A stretch of 64,000 bases of DNA, taken from assembly GCA_036346375.1 (NCBI GenBank), contig CM070503.1, forward strand, positions 5,394,001-5,458,000, read 5' to 3'. A program made the position numbers and the translations under genes. The stretch comes from Guadua angustifolia (Eukaryota; Streptophyta; Magnoliopsida; Poales; Poaceae). The first letter of the stretch is position 1; each line of letters begins with the position of its first letter. Of this stretch, positions 12,177-23,480 are shown in pieces. The notes under the pieces are model-generated. The model was not told the origin of the DNA. It made no database searches and saw only the letters and a program-made list of their open reading frames with translations.

Positions 12177-12913
12177 TCACCCCTTTAAATTTCTAACATT
12201 AACTAGATCTAAACTCTAACTTGTTAAGCCAGTCGGTCTCAATTGCAACTTACACAACATTCTGTGCTCAACTTACTTAACTCAAGATGGAAAACACACC
12301 TACTCAACGTCTTGGTCTTATTTTTGACGGATATAACTCAGGATGGTGAACATATCTCCTCAACACCCCAGACATATCTCCCACGAACTCAACTTAGGAT
12401 GGTGAACGCATCTCCTTAACGTCGTGAACTCAACTTACTTAATTCAAGATGGCGAACACATCTCTTTAACGTCTTAAACTCGACTCACGATGAACTAAAC
12501 TCGTCATTAGAGCAGCATCGGTTGCCCTTCAACATCAGCCTCAATTAAATGCACCTCCGCTCTCTCCTTCCTCGGATTATGACATTCAGAAGCGAAATCC
12601 CCATAATCTTGATAATTGTAGCATTTCGCCTTTGTCTTAACGACCTTTTTGTAGTGTCCATCGGCCTTCACCTCTTTGGCTTCTACTCAGCATGGGTGAG
12701 CAATAAATATTGCTCCTTGGTATCACCATATCCTCCTAGGCACTCCTCGTGCACTTTCAACCATCCAATGAGCTCCTCACCATCATGGTATTAAGGTCGA
12801 CAAATTGTTTGATAGTTTAATCAATCTCAAGAAACTTTCGAGAGATGGTGCAAAGAAATTTCTTAACAACATACATCTCCTTGATCTTCTCACCTAGCAT
12901 CTGAATCTTGTTG
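12177..12913 (-). pseudogene. C-terminal part of retrotransposon gag (broken)
   Basis: Minus-strand continuation of the gag frame found at 20510-20981. It includes the segment before the zinc knuckle and a decayed CCHC knuckle at about 12575-12625 (reads KCYNYQDYGDFASEC, second Cys and His lost). Several in-frame stops show it is inactive. Between about 12290 and 12480 a 'gaactcaacttaggatggtgaac' motif repeats at roughly 60-bp spacing. Confidence 0.7.
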
Positions 12914-12959
12914 CACTGAGAATCCAATTAATTTTAAATGCGGCCAATAGCAAGCGAAA

Positions 12960-13300
12960 TTTGAGGGTTTTCAAGCAGTAACCATTTTAAATCGGCATGC
13001 AAGCGAAAAAAAACCCCGAAAAAAAACCAAAGTTTTAAATCGATCACAAACAAAAAAACTTATTGTAAATGGGTTTTCATAAGCCAACGGAAAAAGCACG
13101 CAAACCAAGTATTTTTAAATCGGCCGTGTAATAAGCGAAAACAATACCCGATATTTTCGTCGACCTACCATAGCCGAAAAACAATACGATATTTTTCGCT
13201 CGGCTGCCCTTCTAGCCGACGAAAAAACACGAAAGCCAGATTTTTTTTTGCCACCGGCCGACGAAAAAACAAAATCTTGGGTTCTCGCTAAAAAAATGTC
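12960..13300. repeat. Left subterminal repeats of the CACTA element
   Basis: Repeated short motifs around 'ttttaaatcggc', 'ttttcgtcgacc' and 'gccgacgaaaaaac', in both orientations and partly decayed. They are the counterpart of the better preserved right array at 20040-20460. Confidence 0.7.
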
Positions 13301-15180
13301 TTGCATTTTCGATTCAAAGACGATCAAATTTTGTTGAGTCGCTTGATAGTATGTCAAGATCGTGAGCGATTAGCACCCTCGGTTTGTCAAAATTCCAACA
13401 ACGGGACCTTGTAGAGTTGTTTGCTAGTGGACCTGCATAGGAATTAAATTGAGTATGGTGGCCAAGTGCAATTACAAAATTTTGGATGCATGAACACATT
13501 ATTCGGAAATTGGTTGCATACTTGCATCACCAAAATAAGTATCATTCCTATTTGAATAATAAGGATCGAGCTAAAGTTCTAAGGAATGCAACCCTTGAGA
13601 ATATATTTGGAACATTGATATATAATTTTTGAACCCCATGATTGAGGATGGTCATCAACTTAATTTTGAAAAATTGGTTGGATATGAAACACTATAAAGT
13701 ATAAACTGACCAATATTGATATTGTATGTCATCTCGAGAGATATATTCAATTGTGTTGGATATGAAACACTATAAAGTATAAATGACCAATATTGATAAG
13801 CAATGAACCAATCAACAAAGTTTACTGAAGGAGTTGTGCCATAAGTTGTGAATCACCTCGAATATGTTGTTGGAAAGCTAGAGGATTCACGAGAAGATCC
13901 ATCGAGATTTAACCTTATAAAATCTTGAGATGCCACTGAAATTTTCAACATGGACAATAAACTCGAGGAAGCATTGGTACTTTGGTCACATCAAGATTCA
14001 TAACTTAGTTAAGCTAAGAAAAGATAATACTTTGGTGGCATCAAGATAGATGACATTAGTTAAGCAAATTAAAGATACATCATCTCGTTCAATATTATGC
14101 TACCTCGACTTCTAATTTGTGTTCAATATACACCTAAAAGAAAATTGACAAGTGACCACTTAATTCAAACACCACAAGGAACATATCTTTGCTTTGGATG
14201 TATGACATATTCTTGGGATGGCATTCCATATTTGAGGAATCTAAGAATGGGTGCATGCAAATTTGAAAACAAGGAGCAATTACAAAAAAAGAAGAAGAAA
14301 ACACACATTCATATGCTTACGGTTCATCCCCTAGCTCCTCGAAGAATGGCAAAAGTTGCCTCCTCCTTCTCGTGTATGTACCTTATTCTTTGCGACTTCA
14401 TCCCGGACATATCCTGCAAATCAAAGACATAATATGTTTCGAAACTCTTGGCATCAAGTAATCAAAGCAAAGAAATTCAACCAACACTAAAACTACGGAA
14501 AATTATGCTAATCAAAACAAACAACATAGAACATTAGCAAAACAATCACATAACAATACATGGGTGTTAAATGCTTCAACTAAAGTAACTCACTTGCATA
14601 TTGAGAAGTGATGAAAGCAATCAAGCAAAAACAATACCTCTGAAAGATCAATAAGAAGAGGTTTGAACATTCACATCATAAACATAGTCAACAACATTAA
14701 ACACAAACCACCGTTCAAGCACATTCACATCACAACCAAAATATTACATAACCAAAGGATTGAGTAAATTTCAATACTTGAGCCATTCAAAATGCACCTC
14801 AAGTCATATTACAACAAATCTAACTATCGAGGTTATTGGAGTTGTGTCCACTACTTGCAGAGGCAAAGAAACCATCGACATTTGGAGAGCCTTGTGCGGC
14901 GTCTTGAGGTCGAACCTCAGAGAAAGGAGATATATAATTTGATGTTAGTCTTGAATTGCAAATAACTAGAACAAAAGGCAAACTATATACTGTGGTGGTG
15001 GAGGTGGCGGTGGAAATCAGGAGGTTGGGCCGAGGCAAAATGGCCGAGGCACGCTAAGCCGAGGCCCCAATTATAGAAGAATGCCTCGTACATAATGCAA
15101 ACCGGATCGAGGCAAGCTAAACTGAAATTGTCAAGCTACACACTTAATCACTGAAATTTGGCTTTGTTTACTTACTTGTA
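13301..15180. other. CACTA interior, mostly non-coding
   Basis: AT-rich with local duplications: 'ggatatgaaacactataaag' occurs at about 13680 and again at 13757, and 'catcaagat' blocks repeat at about 13988 and 14040. Frames at 14097-14432 and 14760-15038 resemble nothing I know; they may be remnants of the second (TnpA-type) gene expected downstream of TNP2 on the minus strand. Confidence 0.4.
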
Positions 15181-15790
15181 GAGATGCTGTTCTTTCTTCT
15201 TTGAAGAAAGGACTGAAAGGACTCTTGTTGTCTTCGAATGTTAGTCATCTCCTCCTCGTATTTTGCAAGGCGCTCTGTTGTTGCCTAATTTGATCCTGGG
15301 ACCGCGTCGGCTCTTCCTGAAGCCTTGTTGTCTCTCGAGAGGAGCGAGAGCTTTGCTGTGAGGATCGTGGCGTTCTTGCTTGGGACGAGAACAGCGTCGG
15401 AGTCCACAACACCATTGAACATTGAGTACCTCTGAATCCAAAGGTATTGATTAATTGCAACTTGACACTAACAATCATATCATAATTTTTGACAATTTTG
15501 AAGAGGCGAATGATCTCACCTTCCATGCCTTTTGCCACCACCGCTCTTGTACAACGCCCGACATCAAGGTCTTCCCTCCTCGCTTGTACTCACGGGCCAT
15601 GACGTCGAACCATTTCTTCCCCATATTGCTCTGCATGACAATGTTGTTAATACAACTATTTAAAAGATCTAATTACTTAATAATAGAGTATACAACTTAC
15701 AAGTCGCTCGATCATTGCTTGAAATTGCATAGTGATCGGGATGTGTAGGATCGTTGCTCATGTGTCCCCAAGATATGTCTCTATGTAGTC
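15181..15790 (-). pseudogene. Remnant of second CACTA gene (TnpA-position)
   Basis: Minus-strand frames with probable exon pieces. One at 15500-15640 reads NMGKKWFDVMAREYKRGG and continues into a frame at 15245-15541 ending in a Gln/Ser/Arg-rich stretch. In CACTA elements the DNA-binding TnpA gene lies downstream of TNP2, which is this position. Family identity is inferred from position only. Confidence 0.35.
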
Positions 15791-15869
15791 AGGGGCAGCG
15801 CCACTTTCGACCTCCCCGCAATCCAAAGTTAGTACCAAGCATTTGAAATCATATTGAACTATATATATA

Positions 15870-18640
15870 TACCTACCATGCGCCCGCTAAGCGTAGGTGT
15901 CCATCGGCGCCATACTGGGTGCGAATCGGATCACCGCCTCTCGATTGTCTCTCTTCTTGTTCGACTTGGCAACAAAAGCGGCGATGCCGATCGCACAAAG
16001 AGCACGCCAAGCATCGGGACACTTCATTAACGGGGATGGTTACTGCAAGTACTCATCCTCGCGTGGGTAGATCTTGGATGCCCCGAGCTTCTTGTTCATC
16101 TTTTCTGTTTCACCCTCTTGTAGAAACGAAAACCGCCTAGATCCGAGCATTGGAGATCATGTCCTTCACCACCTTTGTCGCTGCCTTGTTGAACACTTTA
16201 TCGCCCTCTCTACATTGGCGGGGACATCATCGCCCTGTAACCGGTATCTCTTTAAGAGCATATGCCTCAACGATGCACCCTTCAACCCTAGCCTTGTTAC
16301 GTCGGATGCCTAATCTTTTTAGGCCTCTTTACGTGCTATACATCCACATCTTTGTCTTTGCACAGTCCACCAACCTCCGCTTCGTAAGGCAAATGTACCA
16401 AGAGATGTTGCATAGCGTTCATAAAACACGGTGGAAATACATTCCATCTTGCATACAAGCACCGTATTTCTTTCTTCAACTTTTTCATCTTCTTCGTGAT
16501 TTCTTTACCACATAACTCGCCTATAGAAAAAACTAAGCTCATGAACATTCTCCACAATTCATCCTTGAAGTAGCCACGAAACATTACAGGAGAAGTCTTT
16601 CCATGATGATGTGGTAATCGTGGCTCTTAAGACCATTTAGTTTCCGGTCTTTGATATTAGCCGACGCCTTAGGTTAGCTGCATAACCATCACGAAATTTG
16701 ATAGTTTTCATCCACCGGAGCACTTCTTTCTTCTCTTGAGGTTTAAGACAATATGGAGCTCGTGGCACGGCTATTCGTCCTCCCCGAATCTTGTACGACC
16801 TCCGGTCTTACCGATCACAAATCTCGGCTAAGTCTCTTCGTGCCTTAATATTGTCTTTTGTTTTGTCTTTGAAATCAAAGCACATGCTTATTATGCTTTC
16901 TGCGACATTCGCTCTTGGTGCATAACGTCTACATTGTGCATAAGAATTAATGCTTTCGCATAAGGGAGACTCCATATTGCACAAATATGAGTCCACTTGT
17001 GCTCGTTTTGAAACCTTCAAACCCATCATCTGTTGATGCGAGTTGGTCGTGTGAGCTGCATATCTCTCGCACCAGGTCAAAGCGTTTTGGCGGGCCCTTT
17101 GTAATAATAGTATTCTTCTGAATGAATTAATTAGTCTCCTAAAAGGGTGATTATGCGGAAGGAACCGTCTATGGCAATCAAAGAAGCGAACTTTCCACCA
17201 TGTAGTAACAGGAATGCATCTGAGTCGACCATACATATGGGACAACAAAGTCGACCATGAACACTCCATCCCGCCCATATGCCATATGCGAGGCAAATCA
17301 TGGACCGACCACGGTATGCAACACGCATGGTAAAGTTTACTTTACCAGTAGGCATACACGCTTCTACCCTATCCACAACTCCTTCAACTCTTGATTAACG
17401 GTTGCATGAACATATTAAGGTGTTTCGAGGATGATCTGGACCCGTATGACAAGGGCTAGAAACACATACTCATCTTTCATGCATAACGGTGGTAGGTTGT
17501 ACTGCATAATAAAAACCGCCAACAAGAGCAGGATAGCACTTGTGCTAAAGGTGTGAACCCATCTGCCGCCAACCCTATGCGAACATTCCTAGGGTCCCTT
17601 GCAAAATCGGGTCGAAGCGGTCCAATGCCTTCCAAGCCTCGGCGTCGATGGATGCACCATCACTCCCTCGATTACCACGAACACCTTCTTTATGCCACCT
17701 CATGTGCCTAGCTGTTTTTTAGATAAGTATAACCTTTTAAGCACAGGTGTGATTGGCATGTACAAAGGCTTGTTTCACCGCGACATTTGTCGTCACCGTT
17801 ATCCCTCATCATTTAACACCTCAACATATCTCGATTTGTTGCAGAATAGACATCGAGGTTCGTTGGCATATTCCTTCCAGAACAACATGCAATTATCTTC
17901 ACAAACATCAATCTTCTCATACTTCATCCCAAGGCCGGACAACAGCTTCTTCGACTGGTACATGTCCTTCGGCATCTTATGGTTCGGCAGAAGAATATCC
18001 ATGATCAATTGAACCAGATCGTTGTAGCAGTTGTTTGAAAAGTTATATTTTGACTTTATTGACATGAGTCGCGTCACGGCCGCTAGGACGGTCACGTTGG
18101 TGGAATCATGCAATTGCTCTTCCGAGGCCGAAAGGAGGCTATAGAACCTTTGAACCTCCGGCCCAGGCTCTTCTTCCGAATTAATCTCAAAATCCCTACC
18201 AATATCATTCACCATCTCATCCATCCTATCTTCATCCTCATGGTCTGTCTCAATGGGCTGTGCCTCACCATGCTCGTACCATATCATATAGTCGGGCATA
18301 AAACCAAACTTGCACAAGTGACGTTCCACATCCGGTTTAACATGACGAGCAAAGTTTGACACTTGTTACGGGGCACTTTACAACACCACTGCGGCCCCTA
18401 TGAATGCATTGTCCATGAGCGCTGTGTCTTGACCCCCATTCATTTGAATGTGCCCCGATCTTACTCAACCATCGTACATCCATCTCCGATCATCACCCAT
18501 TATGGGCGCTAAAAATGAGCAACAAGATCAATCACCCGATGTGGTATGGTTGCTATGAGCTCTATTGGGAAAGATAGGTCCTAAACCCACCCAGAATGAA
18601 CACCAAAGCGGGATTTATGATGAAATGTGCAGTCAGAACA
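15870..18640 (-). pseudogene. TNP2-type CACTA transposase, decayed
   Basis: Reading right to left on the minus strand, the pieces of a TNP2 protein appear in family order across changing frames. The N-terminal transposase-associated domain starts at about 18500 (DDRRWMYDG). The longest intact stretch is 17799-18362 (CLFCNKSRY). The core follows at 17131-17376 (SVHGRLCCPICMVDSDAF), then HRRFLPHNHPFRR at about 17140-17180, KDKTKDNIKARRDLAEIC at about 16815-16870, and the C-terminal domain with NVFPPCFMNAMQHLLVHLPY at 16370-16440 and EGCIVEAYALKEIPVTGR at about 16230-16290. Stops and frameshifts separate these, so the copy cannot make transposase. Confidence 0.85.
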
Positions 18641-18780
18641 AAATTTCGGCATAACCCATTGTTCTCCGATTGCGCCGGTTTTGGTGCATCGGAGAACAAG
18701 CTGGTTAGTCTTCTTGAACTTTGTTGATCATATAGCCATCATAAATCAATCTTCAACATCCATTCTGAGCTGTCCAAAGT

Positions 18781-18840
18781 GGGACAATTCCGGAACGATA
18801 CACCTCACATGTACATGTGAGATGTGCCGTTCCCGAACGG
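18781..18840. repeat. Perfect hairpin in CACTA interior
   Basis: The sequence around 18790-18835 is an inverted repeat centred on CACATGTACATGTG, with flanking CGGAAC / GTTCCCG arms. Its function is unknown; it lies upstream of the transposase frame. Confidence 0.5.
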
Positions 18841-18999
18841 ATGACGCATAGGCTTGGCTGACTAAATGAAATCTACTTAAACTAATTATGCTTTGAATGA
18901 AAACCTGTCAAGGATGACCCTCCAACAGTTTTTAAAATGATATTAGCAGTGTGAATGAAAACCAAAACTTGCTTATATTATAGTGCAGTACAAACTCGG

Positions 19000-19078
19000 C
19001 ATGAGTCCATGTTCATTGTGAGTCATAAGCTTAGCTCGGCATGAGTCCATGTTCATTGTGAGTCATAAGCTTAGCTGA
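19000..19078 (+). repeat. Exact 41-bp tandem duplication
   Basis: The unit beginning 'cggcatgagtccatgttcat' and ending 'cataagcttagct' occurs twice in direct succession without change, so the duplication is recent relative to the decay of the surrounding transposase. Confidence 0.85.
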
Positions 19079-19619
19079 CACTAATCATGCAGTGAATACA
19101 TAATCAAAACACTAGAAATGGATTTAGTTTCAACATGCAAGGTAAAGCTAAAAGATTTCATTTTTCCTTAGCTAGTTGTTGTAGAAAGCGGGCTTACCAA
19201 TTAAAGGCTATCATGTTAAATTTAAACCTATCGAATCTTAATGACTATTCAAAATATTTCTTGTTCTTAACGACTATTCAAAATATTTGTCATAGAGTAT
19301 GCCTCAATGCCATCCCGTGTGGCAATTTAGCTCTGAATCATTTGAGTGCAGATGGGCAAATCACATGAATATTTTGGTTTTCATTCATCATTCCTACCAT
19401 CCAACTGCAATGAAGTAACATTAGCGTCCTAGTATTGAAACCGCATTTCATAGCCCCACTAAAAACTACCTAGGATCACAAAATGGTGAAGCCTCACTCA
19501 AAATTTTTAGTTTTGCGGCTAAATTCAGAGCGAAGGACCCAATAGAACTTCTTGACCATCACTTCCGCATTCGAGGTTGTCGCTATATACAATGGAGTAA
19601 AAGTCGTTCCTACTACCAA

Positions 19620-20030
19620 ATGGCGAAGTATTTACCAATGATGTCTACGGTAAAAATCAAGTTACCTCAATCACGACCACGTGCTCGGCGACATCGGCTC
19701 GGCGGCGTGTGGGGTGGCGGCGGCGGGTGGGGTCGGCGGCCGCCGGAAGCGGCGCCGGCGAAGTCGGCCGGGGCGGGCGAGGCGTCGGCCGGCGTCGGAT
19801 GGAGGCGGCCGGATGCGGACGGCGACGTCGGATGGAAATCGGCGGGCCGGCGGGCGGCGCCGCCGTGGCGAAAGGCGGGTCCGCCGGCGTCGGATGGAGG
19901 CGGACGTGGCGACGTCGGATGGAGGCCAGGAGGCGGAAGAGCGGATCGCAGCGGGCGCGGGAGCGGAATAGTCGAACAGGAGGATTGGCGGCGCGTGAGA
20001 AAATGAGACCGAAGGGTTGTAGGGTTTTGA
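19620..20030. repeat. GC-rich minisatellite-like block of the CACTA element
   Basis: A strongly GC-rich island within the AT-rich element, built from variants of 'gacgtcggatggaggc' and 'gccggcgtcggatgg'. Long open frames on both strands (for example 19667-20260 minus) result from lack of AT-rich stops. Their Arg/Pro/Ala/Gly products are not credible proteins. The block may be the 5' leader or promoter region of the minus-strand transposase gene. Confidence 0.6.
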
Positions 20031-20039
20031 GGTATGGCC

Positions 20040-20460
20040 TCTATTTTCGTCGGCGACCAAAGCCGACGAAAACAACTGCCGCACCCACGTGTCAGCCATC
20101 CATGGGTGGATATGTTTTCGTCGGCCAACACAGCCGACGAAATACATTGATTTTCGTCGGTCAATATAGCCGACGAAAAACCCACATATTTTCGTCGGCT
20201 CTTCTGGCCGACGAAAATAGCCGCACGTACACGTGTCAGCCATCCACTGGAACCATACATTTTCGTTGGCTAGATTTGACCGACGAAAAAAAAGTAGATT
20301 TCCTGAGTCCGTGGTTGCTATTTGTTAAATTGGCCACTTGTGGTGGCGAAAAACTATTATTATTTTCGTCGGCATAACATGCTAGCCGAGCGAAAATATT
20401 ACTATTACCGTCGGTCATGTTAAAAGCCGATGAAAAAATGAATTATAATCGCGACAATGT
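20040..20460. repeat. Right subterminal repeats of the CACTA element
   Basis: About ten copies of TTTTCGTCGGC or its complement GCCGACGAAAA, in alternating orientation and close spacing, next to the right terminus. In CACTA elements such arrays are bound by the TnpA protein. Confidence 0.8.
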
Positions 20461-20509
20461 GACCAAGAAAAAATCATAGTAAAGCGAAAATTATGTGGTT
20501 TCTGTAGTG

Positions 20510-20981
20510 TTGGTGATTGCCATCAATTAGACTATGAAATCATCAACCGATTTTGACTCCTTCGTGCATAGCCAAACTCCAACTTGAGGGTTTGCACATT
20601 GGCTTCTTTTATGCGCTTAGATCCCATATGCATGATCTTTAATGCCTCCTATGCCTCCTTGGTTGTCTCCTCCTCGGCCAACAAGAAGAGCACATCCTCT
20701 AGTATCCCCTTATAGATCATAACTAATGCAATCTAGTCCTTGCGCGTATCGATGATACTAGGATCAATGGCATCACACACCCCTTGTGCCTTCGTGTACA
20801 CCTTCATCTTAATCGCCAAGCAGTGTAGTTGCCCTTCGTGAGCATTAGATGTTGCAGGAGGTGGTGGAACTCTTCTTCACCGTTGCACCCGTGTCGCCTT
20901 ATCACCGGTGACACAACTTTCTGGAGAGCGTGTCATGATTTTGGATATACACGGATCAAGAACTCAGCCTTTGATACCAAT
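20510..20981 (-). pseudogene. N-terminal part of retrotransposon gag (broken)
   Basis: The minus-strand frame shows copia gag features: MKVYTKAQGVCDAIDPS, LLAEEETTKEA and IMHMGSKRIKEANVQTLK. It carries in-frame stops (for example at RKD* and KEA*). Removing the CACTA element and one TTG makes the frame run on into MLGEKIKEMYVVKKFL at 12.87 kb, which confirms that both pieces belong to one gag. The primer-binding site lies at its right edge. Confidence 0.75.
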
Positions 20982-21262
20982 TGTTGGTTTTAGCCTGGAT
21001 CAGCACACACATACGATGGCAAAAAAATCAAGCACAATAACTCATGAACACAAATATTTTGGTGGTGCGACACAACTAGCACCTTTCTTGTTTTTTTGTT
21101 CTCTTGTATTTGCTTCGTGCTTACAAAAACTAAGGACTTCCTAGGAATTTATACCCAAACTTATAAATCTAAGAATCAAATGTAAGATTCAACAAACCAA
21201 ATAGAAAAAGGACTCTACCCCCTTGTAGGATTTGGACCCTTATCCTAAAATTAAATCTAACA
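20982..21262 (-). repeat. 5' LTR of the gag-only retrotransposon
   Basis: Counterpart of 11896-12176; complete with TG and CA ends (minus strand TGTTAG ... CCAACA). The two LTRs differ at many sites, so the element is not young. Confidence 0.85.
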
Positions 21263-21664
21263 TCCCATACAGCAATCTCGTTCTTGTTTGATCACCTGTT
21301 CTACCTTAGCACCCCTCAATTCCATCAAAACTAGCTCGATCTTGTTATGATTGGAATCAAAGTTTGAAAAAAAACATAGAGGCAAATCAAACTGTATAAA
21401 GCCGTGAAGAGCTGTGTCGACTGTGGAATTCAACTATTAATTATACATCGATCGATCTGTTAATTCTAGTATACATATGCATCTACAAAAATCAAGCAAA
21501 AAGAAAACCAAAACCATAAGCAATCCCAGACTAATCACCTACTGTCTCACACCTCTCTCTCTCTCTCTCTCTCTCTCTACACGCGTATGATCATGTCCGG
21601 CAGATGGTGGACTCCTCCCGCGCGCTCCTCACGGTCGCCATGCATGCACGAAATTCCGGCTCGA
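21263..21664. other. Downstream flank of the SAUR gene
   Basis: No gene seen. A (CT)n run lies at about 21553-21578, and the SAUR 3' UTR should be here (minus strand). No clear poly(A) signal was recognised. Confidence 0.5.
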
Positions 21665-22018
21665 TCACGAGCTGACTTTAGCGCGGGTGCACGGGGAGGA
21701 GTAGTGGTGCTGGTGCCCGGCGCCGCCGGCGTGCACGCGGTGCGACGAGGACGGCGACCCCCCGGCCGCCTGCGTATCCCGCTCGACCAGCGCGCGGAGC
21801 CGGAGGAACTCGTCGACGGAGCACGGCAGCCGCAGCGGCCCCGCCGAGTCGTAGCCGTACACGTCCCGCGCCGCCTCCAGCAACCGCTGGAACAGCGGGT
21901 GGTAGAGGTAGGCGATGGGGATCACGAACCGCCGGAAGCCGCCCTCGTCGCCCTCCACCCCGACCCTCACCGCCAGCCACCCCTTCTTCACCTTCCCCTT
22001 CTTCTCCTCGCCCTGCAT
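21665..22018 (-). CDS. SAUR-family auxin-responsive protein
   Basis: Intronless frame of 117 residues. A basic N-terminus (MQGEEKKGKVKKGWLAVRVG) leads into the SAUR core, with FRRFVIPIAYLYHPLFQRLL, the DVYGYDSAGPLRLPC strand and DEFLRLRALVERD. A Ser/His-rich tail follows. SAUR proteins are small early-auxin products; characterised members inhibit PP2C.D phosphatases and so raise plasma-membrane H+-ATPase activity and cell expansion. Core order, length and lack of introns fit the family. I chose the ATG at 22016-22018 because it directly precedes the conserved basic segment and nothing upstream in frame is an ATG. A TATA box lies about 190 bp upstream. SAUR genes are often clustered, but only one copy is in this window. 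Confidence 0.92.
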   Translation of the reverse strand: MQGEEKKGKVKKGWLAVRVGVEGDEGGFRRFVIPIAYLYHPLFQRLLEAARDVYGYDSAGPLRLPCSVDEFLRLRALVERDTQAAGGSPSSSHRVHAGGAGHQHHYSSPCTRAKVSS

Positions 22019-22204
22019 GGCAACAAAAACCAACCACACGCTTCCTCGCTTAATCCCTCCTCGCCGCCGTTGCTGCTGCGCGCGCGTGCGCCCGGTGCCA
22101 CAGAGTTACTTGCTACCTCTACTGGATAGCTAGAGGCCAAGAAAGTAGGGAAGTTAATCGATCTTTGGGTGTGGTGCGAGGTGTTTCTTGGCACTTGTAG
22201 TGGT

Positions 22205-22212
22205 TTTTATAG
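22205..22212 (-). promoter_or_regulatory. TATA box of the SAUR gene
   Basis: CTATAAAA on the minus strand, about 190 bp before the ATG, implying a 5' UTR of roughly 150-160 bases. No intact TGTCTC auxin element was recognised nearby. Confidence 0.6.
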
Positions 22213-22219
22213 GACTTGG

Positions 22220-23180
22220 CTCGTGTGCGAGGGAGAGAACTTTGGAGCTAATGCTGCTAGTGCCAGTGGCGCCGGTGTACGTACGTGGTACGTCCTTTGT
22301 TACGGAAGCTGGCCTTGCTTGCGGCTTCCGTGTTGGATTGAAACAAATGAGCGAGGCTTTCCCGCGCGTGCCACTGACACGTCGGTCCATCGCAACATTA
22401 GGGTTTGGGGGTGTCCGCGTCGCGGGCGTACTGTGCGTCCCTCAGTGATGGATCGATCGCTTCGGATCGATTAATTTGTCGCGTGTGCGCGTCAGTTGTG
22501 GTGGAAGTGTGACATGATATGGGCTGCGCCTGCACGCACTTGGGTAGATAGATAGATAGATATATGGCTATGGAGGAGAGGGGAGGGTACACGCAGGTGA
22601 GATGGGTGAGTCGTCCTCCGCCCGGTGGCCCACCGGCGGAGTGGCCGTGGCTAGCTTGTGGTGGAATCGATCGATCTGGGCAAGTGGGGGAATAACATGT
22701 TGGTGTTGCTAGCTGTGTGCTGCCCCACGAGAAATGGAGAGATTAATTGGTGGGGATAAGCCGATCGATCGATGGATGATGGATCGGTCGATCTCGATCT
22801 AGCTTGCTGATCATCGTCATCATCAGATTGTTGCTGTTGGAGTAATCCCCTGGATCTGGTTCCTTTTTGGGATGGGGGACTAGGTTTGCGTCTGCTTCTA
22901 GTTGTTTCTTATATCTGCACTGGTGCGTACTTGCATGATTTATGTATGGCGTGCAATCGATGTTATGCTGATCCCCACAGATGTTTTCTTTGAGGATGTA
23001 TGAACCACAATAATGATCCGTGGAGGTGTGCAGTTCTTTCTGTCACGTACATTTTGCTGAGACTGATGTTTGTTTGTAGTAATTCTGAGGTTCGTATTCA
23101 AGTAGAGAAGTTGTCATAAGGAAATTAATCACATCATTCTAGCTCCAAACGACAGGGGACGGCGGCTCAGGGTGTGATGG
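22220..23180. other. Upstream region of the SAUR gene
   Basis: Mixed-composition intergenic DNA with many GATC/CGAT-rich short repeats ('gatcgatcgat', about 22640-22800) and a (GATA)n run at about 22547-22562. It could carry SAUR control sites, but none can be assigned from sequence. No coding frame was recognised. Confidence 0.5.
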
Positions 23181-23194
23181 ATTAGCTAGCTAGG

Positions 23195-23480
23195 GGCCAC
23201 GATGTTTTTTTTTTCCGGTTGGATAGCTCCTTTGAGTTTATCAAAAGGAGATGGCCATAGGTGCCGGCTAGGCGGTACTACTGGTTCTTGTGTGGTGGTA
23301 GTCATTTTATATAGAGGTGATTCTCTGTGTTTGGTTAAGAGTGGTACTACCGGCCGAGCAATATTATCAGTCTGTAGTTGGTGGTAGTTATTTTCTAGAG
23401 TATGGAATTTGTGTTCGGTCAGGGTGGTACTATCGGCCCCAGGTTGGTGTAGCACTAGGGTGGTACTACCGGTAGTACCG
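23195..23480. repeat. LTR-like sequence with 'ggtactaccgg' motifs, left of the solo LTR
   Basis: Contains several 'ggtactacc(g/a)gcc' and 'ggtagtac' motifs. Related 'ggtagtatcggg' and 'gatagtaccgg' motifs occur at 32105-32200. It probably belongs to an older element into which the solo LTR inserted; its own borders were not found. Confidence 0.4.

Larger units (their letters stand above)
12914..20509 (-). mobile_element. CACTA (En/Spm) DNA transposon, 7.6 kb, inside the retrotransposon
   Basis: The left end is CACTGAGAATCC. The right end, read inward, is CACTACAGAAACCAC. A 3-bp duplication TTG (12911-12913 and 20510-20512) flanks them, as expected for CACTA elements. Subterminal regions at about 12960-13300 and 20040-20460 hold many TTTTCGTCGGC / GCCGACGAAAA motifs in both orientations, a class feature used as transposase binding sites. 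The interior carries a decayed TNP2-type transposase. The left tip has lost one base relative to the right. Confidence 0.88.
11896..21262 (-). mobile_element. Gag-only copia-like LTR retrotransposon, split by a CACTA element
   Basis: Two LTRs of 281 bp (11896-12176 and 20982-21262) border an internal region of only about 1.2 kb once the CACTA insertion is removed. Read on the minus strand, the primer-binding site TTGGTATCAAAGGC lies directly after the right LTR, matching the initiator tRNA-Met site used by plant copia elements. The LTRs start TGTTAGATTTAA and end CCAACA on that strand. The flanks TCTCA (11891-11895) and TCCCA (21263-21267) are a likely 5-bp target duplication with one change. 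No pol domains are present, so it was non-autonomous or lost pol before insertion. Confidence 0.85.

Noticed and set aside
19667..20377. Long open frames on both strands in the GC-rich CACTA block
   Set aside because: Built from a short GC-rich repeat; Arg/Pro/Gly products and overlapping frames in several phases show they are not genes.
22016..22039. Upstream extension of the SAUR frame by seven codons
   Set aside because: It would start at GTG, not ATG; the ATG at 22018 precedes the conserved basic N-terminus.
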